A model generated the notes under the pieces. That model was not told the origin of the DNA and searched no databases. It was given only the letters and a program-made list of their open reading frames with translations. The translations under genes and the position numbers were made by a program. DNA of 64,000 nucleotides from Filosporella fistucella (lineage: Eukaryota; Ascomycota; Leotiomycetes; Helotiales), in contig JAQJZZ010000008.1 of the NCBI GenBank assembly GCA_030077755.1, forward strand, positions 2,108,001 to 2,172,000, written 5' to 3'. Numbering within the stretch: position 1 is the stretch's first letter; each line of letters opens with the position of its first letter. Shown here piece by piece: positions 1-11,569 of the stretch.

Positions 1-1025
1 TGGACAGGAACATGCAATAAGGGGCCCGTGCGACCCAATTGGCCTGGTCCAGTTGGAGCGTATGAGGTTGGTGGTGCAAATCCACGTTGGTGTGGAGGGG
101 GCGCATGTCCTCTCCCTGCTGATGCGATATCAACAGTTTTTGCGCCGAAAGGCTGAGAAGTCGCCGAGGATCCTAAAGATGGAACTGAAGCAGAGTTTGA
201 TATAGCAGCAGATGAAAGATGTCGATGTAGATTGAGATAGTATCCGTAGCCTAAGTATTTGTTTTGCAAGCTGTTGACTGCAGCATCGATATCGTTCGCA
301 GCTGTGTCTTTTGCCAACGTGACAATTGCAGACATGGACTTCCTCTCTTGATATACTCCAGGCCCTGAAGATGGTAATATCCTTACTGCCTCGACCTTCA
401 AATTCGGCGGAAGAAGCGACTTTATAACAGCTGGTGATGTTCCAGGTGGTAATGAAGCCAGCCGTAGAGTAGGTTTGGGAACAGCTCTTTCTTCTTCCCT
501 CGACGCAGCTCCGCGACTCTCATCATCATCATCTGACATATGTAATGCTCTTTTCGCAGGCCTATCGTCGTGTTCGTAATCATCGAATGCCAAAACTCCC
601 CGATCATCCCTTCGTGAGCTCTGTTGGTATCCATCATATGGCCTCTTGTTATTCAAACTCTGCGGAGGAGGCCCTAAGCTTCCTGGTCCGCTCCTGGGAT
701 GTGCTCTATCTCTATCATTCGAACCGCTGAAGCCTCTTCCGACTCCAGGACCACTGGGAATCCCGCTACTGTAATGTCTCTTAGGAGGTGCGCCGAATGC
801 ACCATACCTTCCATCATCCCTCCCAAATCCCGAGCTCGGTGCGGGCTTATCTTCGTCATCGAAACTCTTTACAAAGTCTTCGTATACAGCTTTCGTCTCG
901 GCTTCTTCGCGCAATCGTTTGGCTTCTGCCTCTGCTTTTTGTCGCTCGAAGAGAGATTTCTTGGATGGAGCTTGAAGCTTGTTTTCCACATCTGGAAATT
1001 CGACGATTTTCTTGTCGCCTGCCAT
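1..1025 (-). CDS. SR140/U2SURP-like RNA-binding splicing protein, 5' part
   Basis: Open frame from ATG at 1025 running off the left edge, so the C-terminus is missing; about 341 residues are visible and no stop interrupts them. The N-terminus (MAGDKKIVEFPDVENK) leads into a charged segment rich in Lys/Glu/Arg ending in the VYEDFVKSFDDED stretch (about residues 40-55), which resembles the EVYEEF block at the start of U2 snRNP-associated SR140/U2SURP proteins. A Gly/Pro/Arg/Asp-rich linker follows, then a divergent RRM-like fold (about residues 190-280: LRLASLPPG, SAIVTLAKD, LGYGYYLNLHRHLSS). In the family an RRM is followed by SURP and CID domains, which would lie outside the window. Expected role: nuclear, U2 snRNP-linked pre-mRNA splicing. 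The identification rests on motif resemblance from memory, so another RRM protein is possible. Confidence 0.55.
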   Translation of the reverse strand, partial: MAGDKKIVEFPDVENKLQAPSKKSLFERQKAEAEAKRLREEAETKAVYEDFVKSFDDEDKPAPSSGFGRDDGRYGAFGAPPKRHYSSGIPSGPGVGRGFSGSNDRDRAHPRSGPGSLGPPPQSLNNKRPYDGYQQSSRRDDRGVLAFDDYEHDDRPAKRALHMSDDDDESRGAASREEERAVPKPTLRLASLPPGTSPAVIKSLLPPNLKVEAVRILPSSGPGVYQERKSMSAIVTLAKDTAANDIDAAVNSLQNKYLGYGYYLNLHRHLSSAAISNSASVPSLGSSATSQPFGAKTVDIASAGRGHAPPPHQRGFAPPTSYAPTGPGQLGRTGPLLHVPV

Positions 1026-2844
1026 CTTTACATTCTTGGATTATTCGTAGCACTGGGAACGCGTTAGTTCAGTGGTAGAAGGCGCGTGGATGTTGTCCGG
1101 AAATGTGGTTGTTTCCCGAGGCTGAAGGTGAGCGATTGAGTTTTGAGGAGACCAATCGAAGTGTGTCTTGAAGCTTTCCTCATTTCGCGCTTGTTGCATT
1201 TTATCAACCACCAGAACTCTACTGATTCCAAATCAAAAATTCTAACAAATAATTATCACATATAGCTGCCAAAAAGCGTACTTGAATTCAAGGCCCTTTT
1301 CTCTCACAGCATTAATATCGACTTTTATAATAGACCCTTCGTTCACAGTACTAATGCTGTTCTTTATCTACTTGCCATGCAGCTACTACTAGCCTCATGT
1401 CTTGCCCTATGAACACCAGTTTTCCATACCCTGAAATACCGATTGTTTTTCCAGGACATTTTCCAATCAAAAGAGATAAAGTGCATATTGCGCCGTCTAT
1501 CGTTTCTCCCACGCTACTACGAGTACCCTCTTGTTCTGGGTAACAGTACTTGATCAGGGGGGATAGTCCCTGCAAGGATGATATAACGGGTGCTGTATGT
1601 TAACACTTCAGATGTTCTCTCCCCGGATTAGAAGTGGCATTGAATCTAGTATATGTTGCATATGTCGAATATCAGAACATTAGAATAAAAGCTTACAAGA
1701 TGATAGCCTCTTGATGGGTGGCTAGACTAGTGACCTTGAGTGAGGACTGAGGATATTGCGGCGAGAAATTTGTCTTTCAGAGGATACACTCGCAACATGA
1801 CTTTCCCGTCCAATAGTACTATAATCGTCAACCAACTATCAGCGGAACTTAAGTCTGTGGTCCTTATTTTTACCTCAAAGGGTTCTTACAATATTTTTCA
1901 AACTTCCGAGATATTTTTAACGAAGATAGCTGTGCCCCTGCAAAGGAATGAAGACATCCGACTCGGATTCTTGTCTAGTTATAGAGCAGATAGACCGAAA
2001 TCAAAATTTGAAGAATCTCAATACTTCTTTGACTTTCTGACAAAATAGACAGATGTAGCCCCGCTTTCTCAGACTTGTCACATCACACAGAAACACTGAG
2101 AATGAAAGCTTGGGAGAATCTTTAAAGCAGAAAATATAGCTAGAATTCCTACCTACTTAGGTGTACGCATAGGCATAAAGAATTTAAAGATACATTTGAC
2201 AATATAAGAGATTCTTTACAACTTCTTGAACCGTAAACCGTAGTCATTCCTACTAATTTATACAGACTATCCAAGATGCTCACAAATAGCATACCTTTCT
2301 CCATTACTAAGTCCCACGCGTATACGACCTTGCTATTTAAACAAGAATCACACCACTTCAAACCTCTCACTCCAACAATCAATCTCACAAAGCCCTTTGA
2401 TAAACATTTCCCCCATAAATAGTTCAGGAATGTCAAACCCCAACCATGTACCCGTACCCGAAACCGCTCGCGCCCTTCTAACCCCACTACCCTACCCCAC
2501 TTTCGACAAGTTGCTTCTAGAGTACTCCGCTGGTAGCCACAACACTAATCAAGTACACAGGAATAATCAGATCATTTCATATTTTCTCTTTACTTCGTGT
2601 GTGAGGAATATCACGCATGTTCATGAGTTTGCGTGTTGTCAATTGAGTCATTGAATCGGTTTTGGTTTTGTATATATTCACCTGATTCTGCTCTCTCTTC
2701 AAGTATATCCCTTTCCGTCCTCGACTTGACAGCTTGATTGTCTCCAGCACGTCACAGCACACACTCAGCCCTAAGCTCTCTCGCCCAGCTCCAAGCTCAA
2801 AGTACCTTATATTTTTTATATATAAACCCTATACCTGACTCACC
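1026..2844. other. Intergenic, divergent promoter region; no gene seen
   Basis: Lies between two divergent genes. Short frames here (for example 1740-2048) have no recognisable domain and fungal-intergenic composition. An ACGCGT box sits at 1059-1064, 34 bp upstream of the SR140-like ATG. A tRNA-Gly D-arm-like stretch overlaps it at 1061-1080 (see findings). The rest, including AT-rich 1850-2330, shows nothing I can name. Confidence 0.6.
2816..2826 (+). promoter_or_regulatory. TATA-like element before the FAD oxidase gene
   Basis: A run of TATATATAAA lies about 20 bp upstream of the ATG at 2845, within an AT-rich tract. It could be a TATA element with a very short leader, or only AT-rich promoter sequence. 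Transcription start is unknown. Confidence 0.35.
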
Positions 2845-4380
2845 ATGTCCACCCCACCCGAGACAATCCTCATAGTAGGCCACGGCGTCTTCGGTCTCAG
2901 CACCGCTCTCGCACTCACAACACGTCCTTTCTACTCTAAATCCAAGATCCTACTTTTAGATCGCTCCCCCTTCCCATCACCAGATGGATCAAGTATTGAT
3001 AGTTCGAGGATTATTAGGGCTGATGTATGTGTTTCACCCTACCTAATCACTAGCTTGTCCCCTCTCCACTCCCTTCAAATCGTCAATCATTCTTAACTTT
3101 TCTCTTATACTTACCAATTAAAACCTTTCAAAAAATGCTCTCAACTAACAAAAACACAGTATCAAGACCCCTCCTACACCCGCCTAGCAACAGAAGCCCA
3201 ATCCCACTGGCGCTCCTCTCCCTCCTCCTCAGAAAATCCCACCTCCCTCTCCTCCTCAGGCACCTACCACGAATCCGGACTCCTCCTCGTCTCAGACCTC
3301 TCTCCCTCAGGCTCTCCATCCCCATACGTCTTGTCCTCCTACCATAACGTTCAAGCCCTCTCTTCCGCAGCAGGAGACCATACCGCGCTTCAAGAATGCG
3401 GTAGCAGAGCCGAAATAGAGAAAGTATTCGGTGTAGGGAAATTAGGTCCCGGAGGAGGAGAATGGGGATATCTGAATAAGAGGAGTGGATGGGCTGATGC
3501 AGAGGGGGGAATGAAATGGCTTTGGGAAAGGGTGAAAGAGACGGGCAGAATAGAGATACTCCAAGGAGAAGTCTCATCACTTATCATCTCTCCCTCTACC
3601 ACGTCCTCCACCAAACCGGAAGTCAAAGGCATCCACCTAAACGACGGTCAGAAAATCACCGCCGATCTCACGATCCTAGCCACAGGTGCATGGACACCCT
3701 CTCTCATCGACTTATCAACCCAAGCTCAAGCCACAGGCCAAGTCTTAGCCTACATCACACTCACAGACTCCGAACAAGCTGCATTGGAAAATATCCCAGT
3801 GCTATTAAACATGAGTACAGGACTCTTTGTCATCCCGCCGAAAAACAACATTTTAAAAATAGCGAGACATGGCTACGGATATACGAATCCTCAACTCGTT
3901 ACTCTCCCTTCTATTTCTTCTCCAACGGGTACAGTAACGAAAAAGATTTCAGTCCCATATACAACCTACAATACCCCCTCCCTCTCCCTCCCGTCCGAAG
4001 CAGTGTCCACAATCCGACAATTCCTCTCTTCAATCTTCCCTTCCTTCCCCTCTCTCTCTACCAGAGCATTCACGCAAGAGAAACTATGCTGGTACACCGA
4101 TACACCCACCGCCGATTTCTTAATCACGTACCACCCTGAGTATTCAGGGCTGTTCCTAGCGACGGGGGGGAGCGGACATGGGTATAAGTTTCTTCCTGTG
4201 ATAGGACAGAAGATCGTTGATTGTATGAGGGGAGAAGGAGAGTGGGTGCAGAGGTGGGGGTGGAAGGAAAGAGAGGCGGGGAATGAGGGAGAGGTGTGTA
4301 CGGAGGATGGGAGTCGAGGGGGAAAGAGGGGGATGGTGCTTGAGGTGGAGATGGAGAGGGGAGGAGTTAGTAGGTTGTGA
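2845..4380 (+). CDS. FAD-dependent amine oxidase (sarcosine/pipecolate/fructosyl-amino-acid oxidase family)
   Basis: Two exons, 2845-3024 and 3160-4380, joined by a phase-0 intron (GTATGT...ACACAG, 135 bp); 466 residues, normal for the family. The dinucleotide-binding motif GHGVFG (residues about 12-17, GxGxxG) opens a DAO-type fold. SRIIRAD with the following YQDPSYTRLA is the usual substrate-domain start. LCWYTDTPTADFLI near the C-terminal third holds the cysteine that carries covalent 8-alpha-S-cysteinyl FAD in MSOX and fructosyl amine oxidases. GGSGHGYKFLPVIG is the conserved flavin-contacting C-terminal loop. It should oxidise an N-alkyl amino acid or imino acid with O2, giving H2O2. Substrate cannot be decided among sarcosine, L-pipecolate, L-saccharopine and fructosyl amino acids. 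No clear peroxisomal PTS1 is seen (ends VSRL). The coding strand is strongly pyrimidine-rich at 3160-3330 and purine-rich at 4170-4380. Confidence 0.88.
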
Positions 4381-5501
4381 GGTTTGGGAGGTGGGAATCG
4401 GGAGAGGGAGGGAAGTTGTGCGTTGAAGGGGATCTGTGATTTAAGGAATGAAGATATGATTTTAGGGGGGAGACTTTGCTCTGAGGAAGGAAGCAAGCTA
4501 TGATACGAAGCTGGCTGAGGGAGGGTTGATGAAAGGGAATTCTAAGTTCGATACGAGAGGCGAGAAACAGGGTAATGAATAGAAAAGAGGACGACAACAC
4601 ATCGGGATGAAGACGGTTGGACGTGGGTTCTATTCGACGATGACTTGATGTTACTGTTGGGAATTGAAAGAATGGAATGAATGGATGGAGGTTATGATGA
4701 TATGCTGTTGGAAACTGAAAGGATGGATTGGAATGGAGGTCCACAGTGATATGAGGATATTGTGATGGATGGCATAGAGAAACCGGCTTACAAGGCACAA
4801 AGACAAGGTGTGTTATCACTCCTACTCCAGCTACGAAGGCATAGCACAACACAAATCACAAAACTTCACATCACATCCACACAAAACATAGTATCTATCG
4901 TGTGAATTAGTCTAACTGCATCAGAAGAGCAAATTCAATGACAACCCCATGTCTGTCCGTCCCTTTCGCAGAAAGTCCATAGCCATCCACTACTAAAGCC
5001 GACCAGCAAACTACCATCAAAGGGCTGCCAACACCACGAGAAAGGCTAGTGAGAACATCAAAGAGTTCGTTCATCACTACCTATGAAATTCTCAACAAAC
5101 TTCAGGTTTCCCCAAATGTATCATCGAGAGAGAGGACCTGAGAATTAACTCTGCGATCAGAAGCATTATGACGGCATCTTCGTTCCTGCGCACATGCCAT
5201 CGCATATGGGTGTGCAATCTATGATCTTTCAAAAGGACAACATGCTAAAAGACCAAGAGCCGTCTTGACTCTTCCCCTTAAACGCCGATGCAATGCAATA
5301 ACAACGCAAGTGACTGATGACTACCGAGTGACGTGATGTATTGTCAGTACGGTTCAGGTGATCGTCATCAGTTACTCAAGCTTTTTGAAATATTCGTGAA
5401 TCATGAAATCAATATACTTGTACAAGGTTAGGAGGGAGATATTGGTACACCGTGGTGTAGAAGTTGAATGATCAACCACTGTGAAATCTTGACGAGCAAG
5501 A
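4381..5501. other. Intergenic between two convergent genes; no gene seen
   Basis: Holds the 3' regions of the oxidase (+) and TBP (-) genes. From 4381 to about 4780 the + strand stays G/A-rich, continuing the skew of the oxidase 3' end, so long open frames on the opposite strand are composition artefacts. No domain, RNA gene or repeat is recognised. Confidence 0.6.
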
Positions 5502-6439
5502 TTAGACTTTCTTGAAATCTTGAAGAAGTTAGCATAGATTCAAAGACAATGAAGTTGTACAACATACCTTGAAGCACAGGGTAGATCATTTCGAAAGCTT
5601 GGTAGATCTCTTCTCTGACCTTTGCACCAGTCAAGACGATCTTTCCACTGACGAAGATCAACAGAACAATCTTGGGCTTGATCATTCTGTAAATCAAACC
5701 AGGGAACAATTCAGGCTCGTACGAGCTGAAATTGTGATGTCGTGACGCAAGTCCCTCCAAGCGAATAGGGAACTTGATATCACAAGAGCCAACGATATTT
5801 TGGATCTTGAAGTCGGTGAACTTTGCGTTGAAGCCGAGCTTTTGAATGATGCGAGCATACTTTCGTGATGCAAGCTTCGAATCGTCCTCTGACTTTGCAC
5901 CAGTCACGACCATCTTGCCTGAAGCGAAGATCAGTGCAGTTGTCTTTGGTTCACGAATGCGCATGATAACAGCAGCAAAACGCTGTGAATGTCAGTACAA
6001 AACAATGGAGTCAAGCCTAGAGTCAGCAGTACCTTTGGATTGTATTCAGCGTTTCTTGCGTGCAGGGCAATCGTCTTGAGATCCAATCGACAATCGAGAT
6101 TGACGGTGGCAACGATGTTTCTTTACATGCACATAAGCCTCATGTATTGAAGATGAGGCTCAAGGGGAATACTTACTGCAAGGTTGGTACAATACCACTC
6201 ACACCCGTCGTCGTTGCACCAGGAGTAGCAGCAGGTGTCGCGGGAGTCACCCCATTACCATTTTGGCCTTGAACCTGCTGTTGACCATTCATCTGCCCGT
6301 TCCGTTGTCCATTTTGCTTGTCAGCCTCAGACGAGGGAGGTGTGAGTTCGCCAGCGCCACCTGGGAAGGAGAGGGAACCTGGGGCGATGAAGGTCTTTGC
6401 CTGTGCGGCGTTCGAAGGGTGTGTTTGTATTTGATCCAT
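5502..6439 (-). CDS. SPT15: TATA-binding protein (TBP)
   Basis: Four exons on the minus strand: 6439-6177, 6120-6033, 5982-5568 and 5518-5502. Introns are 56, 50 and 49 bp with GTAAGT, GTACTG and GTATGT donors, and all phases join cleanly to 260 residues. The last coding exon is only 17 nt and supplies the end DFKKV. The N-terminal ~88 residues are a divergent Gln/Asn/Gly/Thr/Pro-rich tail. The rest is the saddle domain of two TBP repeats: the first carries [31 protein letters not shown] and [15 protein letters not shown], and the second carries [15 protein letters not shown] and [15 protein letters not shown]. It binds TATA and TATA-like core promoters and nucleates pre-initiation complexes of RNA polymerases I, II and III in the nucleus. 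Start chosen at [10 protein letters not shown]; an upstream in-frame extension begins only at a TTG. Confidence 0.98.
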
Positions 6440-9400
6440 CTTGAAGGTTATGTGCTTCTTGATAGTAGATCGAGAGTAGAGCAGGTCTGAGAAGGTAGAT
6501 GTTAGAAGGTTGTTTGTGTTTGGATGTGCGCGCAAGCAAGATTGAGATATGCGACTCGAGGTTGTAGAGTGGAAGTTGGTTGGAGGCGTGGGAAGTTTTT
6601 ATAATGTGGGGGAAACGGTCGAGGGGGGAAAGGTGAATTCGTACCGGTTGTGGGAGAAGTACAAGTCAATGTCTCCCCTACAGTCGCAGCGCTGCTCAAA
6701 GAAGTCGGGACTGATCTATTGTGATCGCGCCGACGAGGAAGGTATTATTTGGGAGGTAGAGTAGAGTAGTAGTATTGTAGATAGTGGACTATTGGTATTG
6801 TGGTGTGTAGTCCTTGAAGCGCAACCTCTGGTGCGAGTGAATGCGATGCGGAGTCTCTGAATGTGAGAACCACGTGAAAGGACAAGGCTGAACTTTGAAG
6901 CTTGAGCTTTGAGCTTGAACCCGAAAACAAACCGAACTTTCTGATCTTTTTCTTTTTTTCCCGGCGCAAGTCACCTGACTGTGATTCAAAGTCTTTTTGA
7001 ATGAATGTATTGAGCAGGGCACTGTGATCTGTGCGCTGTCGATGCGATGGAGAAGAGTAGATAGATGGGGGGGGTTTGGAGATGGAGATGGAGAGTGTGT
7101 TGTGGTGGATTGAAGTTGCGCAAAAGGAAGATTACCCAAATTACGCGAGAAGACCTTCCAAAATTTCTTGGGGCAGGTGCGATTCTTATATACTAGCGAG
7201 TCACAAAAAGTGGCTGCCTGAGTTTGGCCTGAGGACCAGGATGAATTGGAGCGGTGCTTCTTTTTTGGGCCGGGATGAGTAGTAGCGTGGTATTTTGGCG
7301 TGGGCATCCGCCAATCATCTTTCATCGGGGGGTCGGTCCCCACTCTCTGAAACCGGTGCATCCACACAGATTCCATCGATAACGCGGCCGAGAAGGAGTC
7401 AAGGTAGTCAGTGCGGTATGATTGTACTTGGTACTTATGGCAATCCGTACTGTGGAGTCTATGGTACAGTACTGTACTGTCCATAGTAGAGTAAGAGCAT
7501 GGAATAATATTGCGAAGATAGGGGGGAGGAAAGGAAAGGAAAGGAGAGGGAAAGCAAGGCAGGGCAGCCTGGTCCAGAGTGTGAGGTGTTTAGGGGTAGA
7601 GATCGGCTGAGGAAGAGGAAGAGGAAGGGGAAGAAAGTTGAGTTTCTGATGCCTCTGCTTCCACTCTGCTTCCGCTTCCACAAGTCTGAAATAAGTCGTC
7701 CTCGACCTCGACCTCCTTTTCCACCGTCCACACCGACAAGCTTTTCGCCATCTCTCGACTGACACTGACTCTTTATCCTCCTTTCTTGCATCACATCACA
7801 ATCACGATGCACAAAGTATATCACAACAATGACAGATCCAACCACAAGGCATGGTCCTCTCTCACTCATTCACCCACTCATCACAATCACCATACACCTC
7901 GGATACAACATACCATCACAACATCTGTTACATCACGAAATTGCCACTCGGTCGTTGGTGCACACTGAAAATTCGCACCAAAAAAATGAGGTGGTCGCGT
8001 AGGACTGGTAGCTTGCAGCCCAGGCTGGAAGTCGCCTCAAGCTCAACGCCCGACCGACAAACTCGACAAAGAACAAGGTGTTCATTCCGACTCGGCCGAT
8101 CAGAATGAGTGTCGCATCATACCATCAAATCAATCATCATACCGTCATCGATTCTTGTCACCTTTGCGGGACCCCTTTATTCCCTCGATCGAACACTTCT
8201 CCAGTGTTGCGACACTACGATGCGACACAGTGTTAATGGCATGGCCATGGCATTATTATGCTCAAGGCTGAAGGGGTACAGTAGGCAGGACAAGAGACGG
8301 AGCACCGTTACTTCGTGCATAAAAGCATATTCATGCATTAATTTGTGGCTCGTTGGCGGTATCCAGAATGACTCACCGTTGTGGCAGGATGCGATGTGGA
8401 GGCGACACTACGGACTCCCACTATCGAGAGACAAGACACTACGACAAGAGGTGCAGACCAATGCCGATGCAGGAGGAACGAAGACCGAGCGAGGGAAAAA
8501 GCCACAGAGACAGAAAAAAAAAGGAGCCAGCATTATTGATTAAGCCAGGCTTGAGTCGGGCCAGGGAGTTACCCTCTCCAGGGAGTGAGAGAATCAAGGA
8601 GTCAGGGAGTCAGGGGCTCAGGAAAGGCCGACAGGGAGAAGCAAGCAGCAACAGCAGGAAGAAAAGACCACTGAGACAAGGACCGGGATGGCGCCAAATT
8701 TCAACCCTAACTTCAAACCCAGCAATCACTGACCCCCCGTGTCGTCCTAATCAGCCAGTCACAGCCTTGAATTTCCACCTCTTCCACCTTTTCCCCCAGC
8801 CTCGAGGCTAGAAAAACACGAAAACGCAAGTCAAGGGCTGCCTAACGCCACCAAAAAGAAGACATGTTCATCCCTTGACCCTTGAGGTGAGGCCCTTGAC
8901 TCGCAATCTGTCAATGCGACCACGATGACCACGATGGATGGCCACACATCGAAAGACAAACCACCGAAATATCGAAACAATTTGTTTGTTCGCGATACAT
9001 CAGTATTCTTGTTTTTCGGATTTTGTTTGTTTGTTGTTTCGTTTCGATTGCGACAACCATCATATTTGGTGGTCGAGTGGGTCGATTTTGACGTCTATGA
9101 TCCATTCTTCCTGCGACTGGACTTTACTTGACTCGACTCGCTTTCCACTCCTTCATATTGCCAAGTGTCAGCACTGGTTATCAGCAATCTATCATCGACT
9201 ATCCTCCACTTTATCTGCTCAAGCCTCGAAACCGTTAATTCTCCGAGCCTCGTCCTTCCCCGACCCCTCCCCCTCCTTTCAACTCAACTCATCATCAATC
9301 AGATGCATTTCACCCCGCCATCCTTCCAGATTGGTTATTTGTGACGCGACTGATTTATGCGCAAGTGTCGTTATTGGTTGTGGGGGAAGCCGTGAGACCT

Positions 9401-10477
9401 TTCAGTAGGATTGATTGGCCTACATTGGGCCGCACCAAACCGGAAGCGCTGGATCAGCCTGGAATCCTCAAGCGGATCATTTCACATGTCAAATATTGTG
9501 ACCGAGTACAAAGTGTCGAATACATCGTAAGAAGTCAAGGACAGGCCATGAGGCTGAATGCGATATTATTGAGAAAGTTCTCAGCTCACAAGGGATGCTT
9601 TGTTTTCCAATAATACCATCAATATGGAATGTGCATGGCATGTCAATAATTGTTTCTGTCATGCAGGGCTCACCGTGTCTCGGCTGATCGTCTGTCACTT
9701 CCTTTTGCGAAATCAGGCTGCGAAGCTGAACGGATTCATGTTGTTTCCATCAATGATATAGCGTTGTGGACATCCTTCAGCTTGATCAACAAGGCTGCGC
9801 CAAAAGGATTTATGATGTTGTCGTCTGAGCTCGGTGGACTTACGTGGGCATGTGGAATGTTGTTGATTGTTGGGGACCAACATGCCACAATTTGGAGATG
9901 CAGTAAACATCGACTATGCTCTCTACTTCTGGTAGGTCAATGTCTCGGTAAGTTGATAACCATATTGTTCACTAATTTTGTTAACTACTTCTGGTCTACA
10001 ATATAATCATCGAGGCACTCACTAGGTCAGAGTACATTTCCTTCTGTCTGTATTGCTTTCAGTGATACGGGTTTTTGCCGTTAAGCCTCCCAGGATTTTA
10101 GCTTTTGCAACCGGGTCCTCATGGATGATATAAGCTATAGCAAGCATGAGAGGCACCGGAGTTGTATCCAAGTAGGAGCCAAAAGAGTGCAAGCGTTTTT
10201 GTGATTTATCTGGCAATCATGCAAGCACTGAATTTCAAACTTATATAGTTTTTCTCTCTTTCCAGATTGCGACTGCTCAATAGCTGTCAAGCCAAACAAT
10301 TATAATCAAATCGGTATCTTGATTTAGGACACTAAGCTGCGTTGGAATATGTTCATATAAGGAATATGCTTTCCTCAAATTTCTTAAGTTCAAAGTAGCA
10401 ATCAAGCTGATTATCATTGGCAAGCTAGATCTATCCATCCTCCATTGCTCGCAACAATGTGCTCTATCTTTCAATAC
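6440..10477. other. Long gene-poor stretch upstream of TBP; no gene supported
   Basis: About 4 kb without a recognisable coding domain. Frames at 6789-7484 (-), 7322-7869 (-), 8109-8811 (+) and 9341-9613 (+) have skewed or repetitive translations and no family signature. Visible structure: a palindromic GTACAGTACTGTAC core at 7464-7477 inside a larger imperfect hairpin (7459-7486); CA/TC-rich tracts at 7640-7930; GGGAGT-type short repeats at 8570-8625; TTTG-rich repeats near 8980-9050. It probably includes the TBP promoter and leader. A non-coding transcript cannot be excluded. Confidence 0.5.
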
Positions 10478-10519
10478 TGACGCTCCGCTGGCCCTCCGGG
10501 GGCCACTGCCGTGGAGGCC
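10478..10519 (+). repeat. 42-bp GC-rich repeat, left copy of an inverted pair
   Basis: Begins TGACGCTCCGCTGG and ends CCGTGGAGGCC. Its exact reverse complement lies at 13334-13375, and identity stops precisely at both ends of the 42 bp. The centre (10490-10504) is itself a hairpin, GGCCC-TCCGG-GGGCC. The surrounding DNA is much more AT-rich. Confidence 0.95.
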
Positions 10520-11569
10520 AGGAAGTAATACTGTCGAGATATAGTGTACCTCTAAGGTAGTTCCAAGAATCTAGAGAATTCGTCACTAAAGGAGAGACCT
10601 CCTAGAAGTCCGTGTCAAAATCCAGCAGAGTAAGTATCTAGGAATATTTAGATGGCAAACTTCACGTGAAACTGCTTTTCGAGAAATTTTGGCTCCTCCT
10701 TAAGGAAATTGTTAGGAATTGGGTCGCTTAGGATTGTCGTACCTCACTATTAATATATGCGACTACATTCACTTTTTGTATTAGTATAGCTTTCCTAGCA
10801 TCTCAATTTCTGAGGCAAGACTATATACAACCTAAAGTGATATTTTGGCTATATAAGGGTTTAGCAATAAATATATTTTTAAGAGCTTGAAGAAAAGGAA
10901 CTCAAAAGGAGAATAGAAGCTATGTAAGATAGTTGTATAATTTCGAGGAGATCTAGAAATTCGATACATATTCTCTTATAAAATCGTGCATCTCAAAATA
11001 TCTATATTTCCAAAAGGGATAGTAACTATAAAATTACACTCAACTTTTGAGAGAGATATAAGTGTTTGTTTCTATTCACTACTTTCTACCCTAGATTATT
11101 CGAAACAGGATTAGTATTTAAGGCTAGGACTTGGATATAGAAGCTGTTTACTTCAATGGATTCTATATCTTGCAGAAAACTATTTCTCAGGGATAGCGCG
11201 GGAGGTGAAATCATCGTAGACTTTAAGGTATAGAGTCGAATGCAATTCCTTCTACGCATATGGAGTCAAACACAGGTTCCTTCTATGCGTTTTCTACCTT
11301 GGACTATTCGAGCGGATAAACTATCCCATGCATGTGCTTGCTATTAATATCAAAGTTTTTCATTCCTATGAATTCTACATACTGGTAGAATCGGGTATCA
11401 TATTCTTCCTCTCTCCCCTATCTTCCATCCGTCCAGCCATCCCTGTTCTTAAATCATCTATTCTCCTTCCCTCACAAACACCCTTCTCCATCTCCTTTTA
11501 ACACCTTCCACTACCCCTCCCTAAAAATCCCCAAAACAGAATCCCCTTCCATTTAACCCCCTTTATACC
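10520..11569. other. AT-rich decayed tract with an internal diverged direct repeat
   Basis: AT-rich, stop-dense DNA with no coding frame. Two diverged copies of a roughly 200-bp block are visible. The first contains TTTCTACCCTAGATTATTCG (about 11084) and the second TTTCTACCTTGGACTATTCG (about 11287). Each is followed about 70-90 bp later by a related ATTCTATAT / ATTCTACAT segment. Short related units GAGTCGAATGC...CCTTCTACGCAT and GAGTCAAACAC...CCTTCTATGCGT lie at 11225-11290. Several differences are C/T or G/A, as repeat-induced point mutation would leave, but this is only suggestive. It is likely a relic of a repeated element. Confidence 0.5.

Noticed and set aside
2314..2324. ACGCGT near 2317 as a cell-cycle box
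   Set aside because: It lies over 500 bp from the nearest start codon, and about a dozen such hexamers are expected by chance in 64 kb. Copies inside coding exons (about 34170, 54784, 56042 and 58903) were dismissed for the same reason.
6789..7869. Long minus-strand open frames (231, 147 and 136 codons) upstream of TBP
   Set aside because: Translations are low in complexity (His/Ser/Pro or Leu/Phe/Pro runs), overlap each other in several frames and show no domain or splice logic.
8109..8811. Overlapping plus-strand frames of 144 and 152 codons
   Set aside because: No family signature; the composition follows local simple repeats such as GGGAGT, and neither frame has supporting introns or conserved blocks.
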